Shown one piece after another: positions 1-8,386 of a stretch of 64,000 nt of DNA (the first letter of the stretch is position 1; each line of letters begins with the position of its first letter). Origin of the DNA: Pseudomonadales bacterium. GTDB lineage: Bacteria; Pseudomonadota; Gammaproteobacteria; Pseudomonadales; Halieaceae. Both the position numbers and the translations under genes were made by a program. The notes under the pieces were generated by a model. That model was not told the DNA's origin. It worked only from the letters and a program-made list of their open reading frames with translations, and did not search any database. The stretch spans positions 248,001-312,000 of the forward strand of contig JACKNO010000002.1 of NCBI GenBank assembly GCA_024234815.1, in the 5' to 3' direction.

Positions 1-229
1 CATGGTCATCTCCCTTCCTGCGCAGACCACGCAGCCTCCTCAGCCGCTTGCCGATACTGACAGAGTCGTACTGCCGGGATTCGTCCTTGCGGCGCCACAG
101 GTCGGCCCCGGTCTCCCGGTCATGGTTTTCAGCAAGCTCAAACCAGTCGTCGTAACTTACGGCCCGCGCCATATCCTGTTCAATTTGTCTAAGCTTGGAT
201 GTTTTGCTGGACCTCGTACGCGTTTTCAT
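1..229 (-). CDS. Patatin-like phospholipase, N-terminal part (DUF3336), cut by window edge
   Basis: The minus strand opens at an ATG ending at 229 and stays open for 76 codons to the left edge, so only the N-terminus is present. After a basic leader it shows the DUF3336 pattern: a YDDW segment, then ADLWRRK, then YDSVSIGKRLRRLR and a basic GDD turn. DUF3336 sits in front of the patatin (GxSxG serine lipase) domain in bacterial proteins related to triacylglycerol lipases. The catalytic domain lies outside the window, so lipase activity is inferred from the leader domain only. A second in-frame Met (MARAVSY) could be the start instead. The neighbouring lipid genes fit a lipid-metabolic role. 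Confidence 0.75.
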   Translation of the reverse strand, partial: MKTRTRSSKTSKLRQIEQDMARAVSYDDWFELAENHDRETGADLWRRKDESRQYDSVSIGKRLRRLRGLRRKGDDH

Positions 230-423
230 TAGGCCAATGATCTCCGCTTTAACTGGTGACTGGGCTCTGTGGATTAAGAAATGATATGAGCCACCGACAG
301 CATATGCCCGTATTGGAGGGCGCTGCTATACATAAACAGCCAGATTTATAGCCATAAGCGTTCAAGCGGCGAGCATCCCATCACCGACACCACGCCGGGC
401 AGCTATCGTCCTGTCTCGCCCGA

Positions 424-1941
424 TCAGGCTGGCGCCAGTTTGTCGAACCAGGGGCTCGCCTGTTCCAGCTGTCCGGCGAGCTGAAATAACAGTGCCTCTT
501 CTCCATAGCGCCCGGCAAACATCACACCCACCGGCAAGCCCTCGGGCGTCCAGTGCAGAGGCACAGACATCGCGGGTTGACCTGTGGCGTTATACAACAT
601 GGTAAAAGCAGAAGCACTGATCGCCTCTTTCTCATAGGCTGCATTGTCCTGGTCCAGGCTCAATTTGCCCAATTTGACCGGCGGTGTCGCCAGAGTGGGC
701 GACAGCAAAAGATCGTACTCCTGCTGCAGCAATGCGATCCTTTGAGCGGTTATCTCGATTCGTTGTTGGGCGTTCCAAAGTTGTTCAGCCGTATAGCCGC
801 GTGAACTTTGGTAGCGCTGCCAGATAATCGGCTCCAGGTCATTCTCAGTGACCTCTCTTCCCAACTGGCGCTCTCGAGTCGTTACCTGCACCACCGTCCC
901 CGCACCCATAATGATTCGCGTCGCGGCAAAAAACTCGCGGGGATCGACCGGCAGTTGTATCCCGGATACATGATGCCCCAGGCCTTCGCAGAGTATTGCG
1001 GCGTTTTCGGCGGCTTTTACGCACTCAGTATCCACCGGGCTGTGGGTGATCGGTGTGTGAATCAAACCAATTCTGAGTGCCTTTGGCACCCTGCTCACCG
1101 CGGCCAGGTAGTCGCCCCGGGGAAACGGCGCAATGGTGGTTTGGCCCGGCTCCGGACCCCGACTGGCATCCAGCAGCGCGGCGCTATCACGAACACTGCG
1201 TGACACCGCGTGGATTACACTCATTATCGAAGACAGGCTCTTCGGCCCGCTGGGCACACGGCCACGACTGGGTTTCATTCCGAAAAGCCCGCAGCAGGAA
1301 GCGGGAATTCTTATGGAGCCGCCACCATCGGAACCATTTGCCACGGGCAGAATCCCCGCGGCAACCGCCGCAGCCGAGCCACCGGAAGAGCCACCGGCGC
1401 TAAGGGTTAAATTCCAGGGATTGCGGGTATCGCCAAACAGAGCTGACTCGGTCGTAGGGGTGCCGCCGAACTCGGGGCTGGCGGTCTTACCAAAAATCAC
1501 CAGCCCGGCGCGTTGGTAGCGCTCCACCACAGTACTGCTGTAGTCCATACGTGCGTCCCGGTAGAAGCGAGAGCCGTTGGTAGTAACCGTCCCTTTCAGC
1601 GCCATGCCCAGGTCCTTGAGCATAAACGGTACGCCGGTAAACGGGCCCTGCGGCAGACCGGTGTTAATTGCTGAGCGAGCAAAGTCATAGAGCTTTTCGA
1701 CCACGCAATTGATGTCGGGGTTAACAGCTTCACTACGAGCAATGGCTGTTTCCAGCAGATCCATTGCTGAAACTTCGCCCTGTTGTACCAGCTGAGCCAG
1801 ACCGAGCGCATCGTAGGAGCGGTACTCAGGAAAGCTCAGGGCGGAGCCACTGGAACGCCCCAACACCGGCGCAACGCCAGCGACGGCGGCCAAAGCTATA
1901 CCCTGCTTCATCAGGGTCCGACGTGTGAGCTGCCGACTCAT
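424..1941 (-). CDS. Exported amidase (amidase signature family), Tat signal
   Basis: A 505-aa amidase-signature hydrolase that should cleave a C-N amide bond by the Ser-cisSer-Lys triad. The triad is readable: Lys in FMLKDLG (about residue 110), the Gly/Ser-rich AGGSSGGSAAA loop with the cis-Ser, and the nucleophile region DGGGSIRIPA. The N-terminus has a twin-arginine motif (TRRTLMKQG) followed by a hydrophobic stretch ending at VLG, so export by Tat is predicted. The ATG at 1941 overlaps the stop of the upstream SDR by 4 bp (ATGA), which implies translational coupling. The substrate cannot be read from sequence; family members act on peptide amides, nitrile-derived amides and others. Confidence 0.88.
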   Translation of the reverse strand: MSRQLTRRTLMKQGIALAAVAGVAPVLGRSSGSALSFPEYRSYDALGLAQLVQQGEVSAMDLLETAIARSEAVNPDINCVVEKLYDFARSAINTGLPQGPFTGVPFMLKDLGMALKGTVTTNGSRFYRDARMDYSSTVVERYQRAGLVIFGKTASPEFGGTPTTESALFGDTRNPWNLTLSAGGSSGGSAAAVAAGILPVANGSDGGGSIRIPASCCGLFGMKPSRGRVPSGPKSLSSIMSVIHAVSRSVRDSAALLDASRGPEPGQTTIAPFPRGDYLAAVSRVPKALRIGLIHTPITHSPVDTECVKAAENAAILCEGLGHHVSGIQLPVDPREFFAATRIIMGAGTVVQVTTRERQLGREVTENDLEPIIWQRYQSSRGYTAEQLWNAQQRIEITAQRIALLQQEYDLLLSPTLATPPVKLGKLSLDQDNAAYEKEAISASAFTMLYNATGQPAMSVPLHWTPEGLPVGVMFAGRYGEEALLFQLAGQLEQASPWFDKLAPA

Positions 1942-2699
1942 ACCTGGCTTGGCCTGAACATGGCGTCGTGGCCGCCATCGACAAACAGTACCGAGCCGCA
2001 GATAAATCTCGCCTCCGGACCCAGCAAAAAGCTGGTTGCCGCAGCCTGGTCTTCAGGCTTACCGGGAAATCCCACGGGGATACTGCCCATGAACTCCTTG
2101 ATTGCCGGACCATAGGTGGGGTCGTTCTCTACCTGTTCCGTCATTGGCGTCTGCGTGTAACCGGGAGCGATGGCGTTCATACGTACACCGGCAGCGGCAT
2201 AGTCAACGACATTGCTTCGCATCCACTGCGCTACCGCCTTTTTGGTCCCACTGTAGACTTCCTGTGCCGCTATGGTTGCAGAAAATTCGGTGGCTTTCTC
2301 CTCCTCACCGGATAGCAACAAATCGACGAACTCGGGAGTGTTGTTCATGGGTGCTGAATTGGAAGAAATCATTACGATAGAGCCCCGTTTAGCCGCCAAC
2401 AGGTCCTTGAGACCCTCGATCAACTCAACGGAACCAAAATAGTTAACCTGGGTGATCAACTTATGGTTGGACACGTTGGAGCCAAGACCGGCGCAGGTAA
2501 TAAGTCCGTCCAGGCCGGCGGCCGCAGTATCCCTGAGCGCCGCAATGGCGGCCATTCGGCCGTCCTTGCTGGATAGATCCGCGACTATATCGGCATCCTT
2601 GATATCCACCACGATTACCTGATTGCCCTCTCCACGAAGACGTTGCTTGATAGCTGCACCGATACCTGTAGCGCCGCCAGTTAACGCATAACATGCCAT
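1938..2699 (-). CDS. SDR oxidoreductase, 3-alpha-hydroxysteroid dehydrogenase/carbonyl reductase-like
   Basis: A 253-aa classical short-chain dehydrogenase. The N-terminus carries the dinucleotide motif TGGATGIGAAI, the central strand has ITCAGLG, and the active-site pair is in YSGTKKA. The ending FVDGGHDAMFRPSQ closely resembles the C-terminus of Comamonas 3-alpha-HSD/carbonyl reductase (VIDGGIDAVMRPTQ), as does the MNAIAPGYTQTPM region. The ATG at 2699 is chosen over upstream in-frame starts because a GAGGGG ribosome site lies about 9 nt before it. Coenzyme and substrate are not determined; steroid or other cyclic alcohol oxidation is a family-based guess. It forms a two-gene operon with the downstream amidase. 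Confidence 0.85.
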   Translation of the reverse strand: MACYALTGGATGIGAAIKQRLRGEGNQVIVVDIKDADIVADLSSKDGRMAAIAALRDTAAAGLDGLITCAGLGSNVSNHKLITQVNYFGSVELIEGLKDLLAAKRGSIVMISSNSAPMNNTPEFVDLLLSGEEEKATEFSATIAAQEVYSGTKKAVAQWMRSNVVDYAAAGVRMNAIAPGYTQTPMTEQVENDPTYGPAIKEFMGSIPVGFPGKPEDQAAATSFLLGPEARFICGSVLFVDGGHDAMFRPSQV

Positions 2700-3003
2700 T
2701 TTTGTAATCCCCTCGATTAAACGCTGATAGCTTTCCCGAGGACCGTGCCCGCGGGTTGTACCCGCGAGCCACATTAGATGCATACAGCATGCCTGCATAT
2801 GACGAATGAGGTCGATTCCATTTACCTTTCAGTTCCCCCCGGGGCTCGAACTGTATTGTTAACGAAATTGGACTCTTCCGAGCTACTGGCTCTGTCGGCA
2901 TAGGCTTACATTGGTAAGGAAAAATCAAACAGCCTGTAGTGCCCGGGCTGGCCAGACTGATGCGGGCAAGGCGGCGCTGGGCTCTATAAAGAGGAAACAC
3001 GTC
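2700..3003. promoter_or_regulatory. Divergent intergenic region between SDR/amidase and acyl-CoA reductase
   Basis: This gap of about 300 bp separates two divergently read genes and should hold both promoters. The clearest structure is a short hairpin, CGCGGGT-TGT-ACCCGCG (2750-2766), in the leader of the minus-strand SDR. A CCCCGGGG palindrome lies near 2838. A purine-rich AAAGAGGAAA stretch just before 3004 is the ribosome site of the reductase gene. No strong -35/-10 pair was assigned by eye. Confidence 0.4.
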
Positions 3004-4986
3004 ATGGATTACTTCGTCACGGGTGCCACAGGATTTATCGGCAAATTTCTTGTTGAAAAATTACTGCAAAGGGAGGGCACCGTGTACGTGCTGCTCCGCG
3101 CAGGGTCCGAGCATAAACTGGACGCCCTTAAGCAACGATACCCGTGTGGCGCCGATCGCATTGTCGCGGTGCATGGCGACCTGGGCGAGCCACTGCTGGG
3201 GATTACTGACGAAGATCGCGACAAGTTGCGCGGAAATATCGGCCATTTCTTTCACGTCGCAGCGATCTACGACCTGACGGCGTCAGCAAAAAGCCAGCAG
3301 ATAGCCAACGTCGAGGGCACCCGCAATGCGGTGAAGTGCGCCGAAGACCTGCGGGCAGGCTGTTTCCAGCACACCAGTTCAATCGCCGTCGGCGGGAAAT
3401 ACCAGGGCACTTTTCGCGAGGGCATGTTCAGGGAGGCTGGCGAACTGAACCATCCCTACTTCCGCACCAAGCATGAATCCGAAGCAGTGGTTCGCGAAGA
3501 GTGCGCTATTCCTTGGCGGGTTTACCGACCCGCATCCGTAGTCGGTCACTCCGAAACGGGTGAAATCGACAAGACTGACGGTCCCTACTACAGCTTTCCC
3601 ACGTTGGCGAAACTGCGCAAGGCACTGCCGCCCTGGTTCCCGCTGATCGGCATCGACACCGGTAGCTTCAATATCGTGCCGGTAGACTTCGTGGTTGCGG
3701 CCATGGATCACATCGCCCACAAGGATGACTGTGATTACCGGGCTTTCCATCTCACCAACCCGGATCACTATTCCGCCGGGGAGATGATGAATATCTTTGC
3801 CGAGGCTGCCAAGGCGCCACGCTTCGGCCTGCGCCTGGATACCAAAATATTCTCTTTCATTCCCTCCAGCATGCTGTCCATGTTGAGCAAACTGCCGCCG
3901 GTGAAACGCCTGATTGCAACCGCCATGGAGGGAATCGGCATGCCGGTGGATGCCATAATGTTCTTCACCTGGAATACACGCTTTGACAACCGCGAAGCCG
4001 AAATTGCCCTGCAGGGCAGCGGTATTTCCGTACCCAAATTGTCCAGCTACGCCACCCGTCTTTGGGACTTTTGGGAGCGTAACCTCGATCCGCAGCTGTT
4101 CATAGACCACTCACTGAAAGGCAATGTAGAGGGCAAAGTAGTCATCATAACCGGAGGGGGCACAGGTATTGGCCTGGCCACCGCGATTCGACTGGGAGAG
4201 GCCGGCGCCAAAGTGGTGTTGAGCGGACGAACCCTGGAGACCCTGGAAGACGCCAAACGCCAGGTTGAGGCGGTTGGGGGTGAAGCACACATCTACAGCT
4301 GCGATATTTCCAGTATGGAAGCCTGTGATGCATTTCTTGCCCAGGTTAAAGCGGACCATGGCTATGTGGATATTCTGATCAATAACGCCGGGCGCTCCAT
4401 TCGCCGGGCAGTTGAAGAATCCTATGACCGCTTCCACGATTTTGAGCGAACTATGCAGCTGAACTACTTTGGCTGCCTGCGCATGAGCCTGGGCGTACTG
4501 CCTGGCATGAGTGAGCGACGCAGCGGCCACATAATCAATATTTCCTCGATGGGCGTTGTCGGGCCCCCTGCCCGCTTCTCAGCCTACATCGCCTCGAAAT
4601 CCGCACTGGAGGGCTGGAGTCGCTGTGCGGAGGCCGAGTTCTGTGATCGCAATATTCATTTCACTAATATCAACATGCCGCTGGTGCGAACGCCGATGAT
4701 CGGCCCGACCAAGGTCTATGACGTCGCCCCTACACTTTCGCCGGAGCAGGCTGCCGATATGGTAGTGGATGCGGTTATCAATAAACCCAGTCGTATCGTT
4801 ACCGGTATGGGCAGGATGTTCCAGATTATGCATCTTCTCGCGCCCAAGCTGGCGGCAACATCCATGAATATACCGTTCCGGATGTTTGAGAGTTCAACCG
4901 AGACCAAGGGCATCAAACAGATAACTGCGGAGCCCTCCAGTGAGCAAGTGGCAATCGCGGCGCTGTTAAAGGGAGTACATTTCTAG
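3004..4986 (+). CDS. Two-domain fatty acyl-CoA reductase (fatty alcohol forming), MaFACR-like
   Basis: A 660-aa protein of two fused Rossmann domains, the same length and architecture as the Marinobacter fatty acyl-CoA reductase of about 661 aa that makes fatty alcohols from acyl-CoA with NADPH. The N-terminal half is an extended NAD-binding domain (VTGATGFIG near residue 7; Y152-x3-K156 in YFRTKHES). The C-terminal half, from about residue 378, is a classical SDR (TGGGTGIG; Y528-x3-K532 in YIASKSA). Stretches such as VVREEC, HSETGE, DGPYY, NIVPVDFVV and RFHDFERTMQLNYFG match my memory of the Marinobacter enzyme. ATG 3004 is preferred because an AAAGAGGAAA site precedes it. Fatty alcohols are the substrate of the WS/DGAT found downstream. 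Confidence 0.92.
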   Translation: MDYFVTGATGFIGKFLVEKLLQREGTVYVLLRAGSEHKLDALKQRYPCGADRIVAVHGDLGEPLLGITDEDRDKLRGNIGHFFHVAAIYDLTASAKSQQIANVEGTRNAVKCAEDLRAGCFQHTSSIAVGGKYQGTFREGMFREAGELNHPYFRTKHESEAVVREECAIPWRVYRPASVVGHSETGEIDKTDGPYYSFPTLAKLRKALPPWFPLIGIDTGSFNIVPVDFVVAAMDHIAHKDDCDYRAFHLTNPDHYSAGEMMNIFAEAAKAPRFGLRLDTKIFSFIPSSMLSMLSKLPPVKRLIATAMEGIGMPVDAIMFFTWNTRFDNREAEIALQGSGISVPKLSSYATRLWDFWERNLDPQLFIDHSLKGNVEGKVVIITGGGTGIGLATAIRLGEAGAKVVLSGRTLETLEDAKRQVEAVGGEAHIYSCDISSMEACDAFLAQVKADHGYVDILINNAGRSIRRAVEESYDRFHDFERTMQLNYFGCLRMSLGVLPGMSERRSGHIINISSMGVVGPPARFSAYIASKSALEGWSRCAEAEFCDRNIHFTNINMPLVRTPMIGPTKVYDVAPTLSPEQAADMVVDAVINKPSRIVTGMGRMFQIMHLLAPKLAATSMNIPFRMFESSTETKGIKQITAEPSSEQVAIAALLKGVHF

Positions 4987-5015
4987 CGGCATATCCAGCC
5001 ACAAACTTTGCGGCC

Positions 5016-5252
5016 TTGAAGTCAGCAGACGCCGTCATTGACCGCGCCGAGGCTCGTATCGGTGAGCGTGCCTTCAGCATCGTCTTTCACAACTGCGAAC
5101 ACTTCTCCAGCTGGTGTAAAACCGGTATCAGCAACAGCGACCAGGTAAACGCCATATGGAAGGCTACAATGAGCACACCAGACTTTGCGCGCTACCGGGC
5201 GGACAAGCTGCTGATTAATATTTTCGAACCGAAATGGCCGGGGCGGCGCTAG
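5016..5252 (+). pseudogene. C-terminal remnant of an LRAT/NlpC-like acyltransferase-peptidase
   Basis: A 78-codon open stretch starting 30 nt after the reductase stop. It contains RIGERAFSIVFHNCEHFSSW followed by CKTG, the signature helix and NCEHF catalytic-cysteine motif of the LRAT (lecithin retinol acyltransferase) fold. The N-terminal half of that fold, with the catalytic His box, is missing. The only start is a TTG at 5016 with no clear ribosome site, and the frame reads back without a stop into the end of the reductase gene. I read it as a 5'-truncated gene remnant. It could be translated by reinitiation, but it lacks the residues needed for activity. Confidence 0.65.
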
Positions 5253-5448
5253 GCGGCCGTCCTCCAGACTCCGTCGTAGGCTGCCAGCGGCTGCGCCTCG
5301 CTGTTACCATGGTGGTTTAGTTCAAAGGTGGTACTTTCTGTGCATCCCTCTTCATCGCAATACTCCCGAGCAGGGACAGATCGCAATTGCACGAATATTC
5401 ATCAGCAAGCCTGTTCTTTCCGGCGTTTATGGCCCCGGTTAGCCGCCA

Positions 5449-5479
5449 AAAAAAAACCGCACCGGATTAGCGGTGCGGT
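5449..5479 (-). terminator. Rho-independent terminator of the TonB receptor gene
   Basis: A perfect 9-bp stem, ACCGCACCG (5456-5464) with CGGTGCGGT (5471-5479) and a GATTAG loop. On the minus strand it is followed by a run of eight T. It lies just after the receptor stop codon and reads in the receptor's direction. Confidence 0.9.
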
Positions 5480-5502
5480 CCAAGGGGACCCAGCTGGGAG
5501 CG

Positions 5503-8172
5503 TTAAAACTCGTAGGTCACATCCATCCCGAAGGTTGCCTCATCACCATACTGTTCCGTTATCGGTCCAAGGCTGGCAAAGTTGATGCCGAAAGTATTGT
5601 AAGACTCATCCAACAAGTTTCTGGCCCAGAGTCCGGCACGCAAGGTGCCATCACCTACCGCTACTCCCTCAATACCCAGGCGCATGTTCACCATGGTGCG
5701 TTCTTCGACCTCAATGTCGGGAAATACGTAGGGCTCACCGGAATAAGTGCCTGTCCAAAGCGCCGAGGAGTAGCCCTTGCTCTGCCAGAATACCTCGGTG
5801 TGGGCAATGAACTCCCCCCAGTTAGTGCGCAGGAAAACCCAATCCACAACGCCCGAAGCCATATTGTCCGGCGAGGTACGCACGGCGAGGTTATCCGTGT
5901 TGATGCTAGTATTGACGCCTTCCAGCGTTGCATACTTATCGAAATTTCCACTCATATGAGAGTAAGTGACGCTGAACATCAGGTCATCCGTTGGCAGCCA
6001 CTGTGCCTCTACCTCCGCGCCCCACCGCTCCGACTTACCCGCGTTGCCAGTAGACGAGGTGGTCTGGCCGCTTTCGCTGACCTTAATCTCCGACACTTGC
6101 TGATCATCGTAGGTGTAGGCAAACAGCGCGCTGTTGACCCGCAGCACCCCCGGGATCACGTCTGACTTGACCCCGAGTTCCCACGACTCGATAGTCTCCT
6201 CCTTATAGGGGCTATCGAACACCTCGCCATTGAAGCCACCACTGCGGTAGCCGGTGGCCCAACGCAGATACGTATTGGTGTTCTCGCCTACGTCATACGC
6301 CACGGTGACTGTGCCGCTATTGTTGTCAAAATTGTCGTCGAATTTCTGCTGATACTGCCCTGGAGTCGGCATCAGTTCGCCAGTGTAATCCATATTTGTC
6401 CGGTACGTGCCGGGAACCGAACCTGGCAGATACACCGAGCCCGCATCCTGGTACAAGTACTTCACATCTTTCTGCTCCTCGGTATAGCGGTAGCCGAAGG
6501 TCAGGGCGAGTTTATCTTCGAACATCTCTGGCCGGATCGTGGTCTGGCCATAGAGCGCCCACGCCTCGGTTTCGAGGTCGTAGTTCACCGCTGATTTACC
6601 ACCTATGGGCTGGGCCGCGCTGCGGATACTGCGGTTCTCACCCGAATCACTGAAATAGTACAGGCCAACGGCGTATTCGACGTTATCCTGGCTACCCACC
6701 ATCTGCAGTTCCTGGGAGAACTGGTCGTAGTCGATTTTCGCGTCCTGATTGAAGAAGCCGCCACCGAATTCATCGATGTACTGCCACATCTGGGCAGTGC
6801 TCTCCAGTAGTTCGTTGTATTGCGGTGTCAGCACCGGAATCAGCGACGGGTCAGCCGACATAGCACCAAACAGCCCCAGTTCCTCGCCGTACATTGCCGA
6901 AAGAATACCCAGTGCGCTGTCGTTGACGGCGCCCGCCCCGCCAGGCACAACCGTATTGTCGGTGCCATCAAGATCACCCACATTTTTATTCGTGAGCGTA
7001 CGATAGCCAGTGATGGACTTGAATTCCACACTACCCAGGACTCCCATATCGTCAAACGACAGGGCCGCGGTCAGGTTGTGACCCTCGCTATCGTCCTTGG
7101 AGTAAGTATTGATGTCGCTGCTGGCTCTGTTGGGCCGGTCGCCATCATTGGGGTTGTTGTAGAGGTCCAATGTATCCTGGCTGGAGTTAACATAGCGGTC
7201 AGCGGTATTGTCCGGTGACAGCCCAAACGATGGGGCATACGCGTTCATCTGCGCGAGACCACCACCGATCTGGCCGACGTTGATATCCTGGAGTATCTGG
7301 GTACGACTGGTCTGCGCACCGGTCACGGGGTTCACGGCCAGCGGGGTGTAACCCACCATAAACTGGGGCGTGCCCTTTTCGTTGAGCTCGGAATGATCGT
7401 AGGCGTAGTCAATGATCAGTTGGTCATTCACTTCCCAGCGCAGCGCTATCCGGTAAGCCTGGCGATCAAGGTCGTCAAAATCGTCGAGATTGGGGTTGGT
7501 GTTGTCGTACAACTCGTCCCGTTGCCGGGTCATCGCGCCAAATGAACCCGATAGGGCGCCCGGACCTTCCCCCACGGTGCCGAGGGTGCCTGTATAGACG
7601 GTTCCCTTGACTCCCCAAAGGCTGTCGCTACCCAGTTCTCCCGTGAATTTGCCGCCGAACTCCCCGGTGGGCTTCTGGGTGATAAAATTGACCGCTCCAG
7701 CGGTGGCGTTGCGGCCGTAAAGGGTGCCCTGGGGACCGCGCAGCACCTCTATCCGTTGCAGGTCAGCGACGTCCAACGAGGAGGCGACCTGCTTGCCAAG
7801 ATAAACACCATCCATGTATATGGCGGCAGCCGGGTCATTCGACAGGTTGCTGGAAGCTCCTCCACTCACACCCCGTATGTTTATAGAGAGGTTGGCCCGC
7901 GAACCCGGGCTCTCGTAGCCGGTCATATTCGGCATGGTGCTTATCAGGTCTCCCGCGTTGACCACGCCGCGGCGCTCAAGGTCAGTTTCGCTAAGGGCAG
8001 AGATGGCTATAGGTACATCCTGGGAGTCTTCCGCGCGTTTCTGGGCGGTAACCACCACCTCTTCCAATGCCAGTGACGTGACCTTGGACTGGGCCAGCAA
8101 TTGCGGCGAATATGCCGCGCCCGCCAGCACCAGGGCTGACACCAGAACGGACTTCTTATACGGAATTATCAT
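5503..8172 (-). CDS. TonB-dependent outer-membrane receptor
   Basis: An 889-aa outer-membrane active transporter. A signal peptide of about 28 residues ends at LLAQ, followed by a TonB-box-like EEVVVTAQKR. The plug domain follows (SALSETDLERRGVVNAGDL, SINIRGVSG, VYLGKQ, IEVLRGPQGTLYGRNATAGA, NFITQKPTG). A long beta-barrel region ends in an aromatic residue (DVTYEF), as expected for BAM-dependent assembly. It resembles the large Iron-complex/TBDR group common in marine gammaproteobacteria that degrade hydrophobic substrates. The ligand cannot be read from sequence. Its position between the acyl-CoA reductase and the wax ester synthase suggests lipid-like or xenobiotic substrate uptake, which is inference. 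It ends at a strong terminator. Confidence 0.93.
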   Translation of the reverse strand: MIIPYKKSVLVSALVLAGAAYSPQLLAQSKVTSLALEEVVVTAQKRAEDSQDVPIAISALSETDLERRGVVNAGDLISTMPNMTGYESPGSRANLSINIRGVSGGASSNLSNDPAAAIYMDGVYLGKQVASSLDVADLQRIEVLRGPQGTLYGRNATAGAVNFITQKPTGEFGGKFTGELGSDSLWGVKGTVYTGTLGTVGEGPGALSGSFGAMTRQRDELYDNTNPNLDDFDDLDRQAYRIALRWEVNDQLIIDYAYDHSELNEKGTPQFMVGYTPLAVNPVTGAQTSRTQILQDINVGQIGGGLAQMNAYAPSFGLSPDNTADRYVNSSQDTLDLYNNPNDGDRPNRASSDINTYSKDDSEGHNLTAALSFDDMGVLGSVEFKSITGYRTLTNKNVGDLDGTDNTVVPGGAGAVNDSALGILSAMYGEELGLFGAMSADPSLIPVLTPQYNELLESTAQMWQYIDEFGGGFFNQDAKIDYDQFSQELQMVGSQDNVEYAVGLYYFSDSGENRSIRSAAQPIGGKSAVNYDLETEAWALYGQTTIRPEMFEDKLALTFGYRYTEEQKDVKYLYQDAGSVYLPGSVPGTYRTNMDYTGELMPTPGQYQQKFDDNFDNNSGTVTVAYDVGENTNTYLRWATGYRSGGFNGEVFDSPYKEETIESWELGVKSDVIPGVLRVNSALFAYTYDDQQVSEIKVSESGQTTSSTGNAGKSERWGAEVEAQWLPTDDLMFSVTYSHMSGNFDKYATLEGVNTSINTDNLAVRTSPDNMASGVVDWVFLRTNWGEFIAHTEVFWQSKGYSSALWTGTYSGEPYVFPDIEVEERTMVNMRLGIEGVAVGDGTLRAGLWARNLLDESYNTFGINFASLGPITEQYGDEATFGMDVTYEF

Positions 8173-8386
8173 TGGTGAAACTCCCTTATTTTAACTTTAT
8201 CGGGTTTACTATTTTTGTAGCCGCTACGGCAAAATGAACAAGCCTGCGCGCCAGTACGACTACCTCGACCAGGACAGACGGAACCACCCTCTGCCCATTG
8301 TGTTCAATTGTTAAGCACCAGAGGGCCGCAGCACAGAACGACACCGACCAATTTCATGTACATTTGAGTTCGTTCCGGCGTTTAGC

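Noticed and set aside
2..232. Plus-strand open frame at the left edge
   Set aside because: It lies antisense to the patatin/DUF3336 frame, which has a recognisable family pattern. The plus-strand product resembles nothing.
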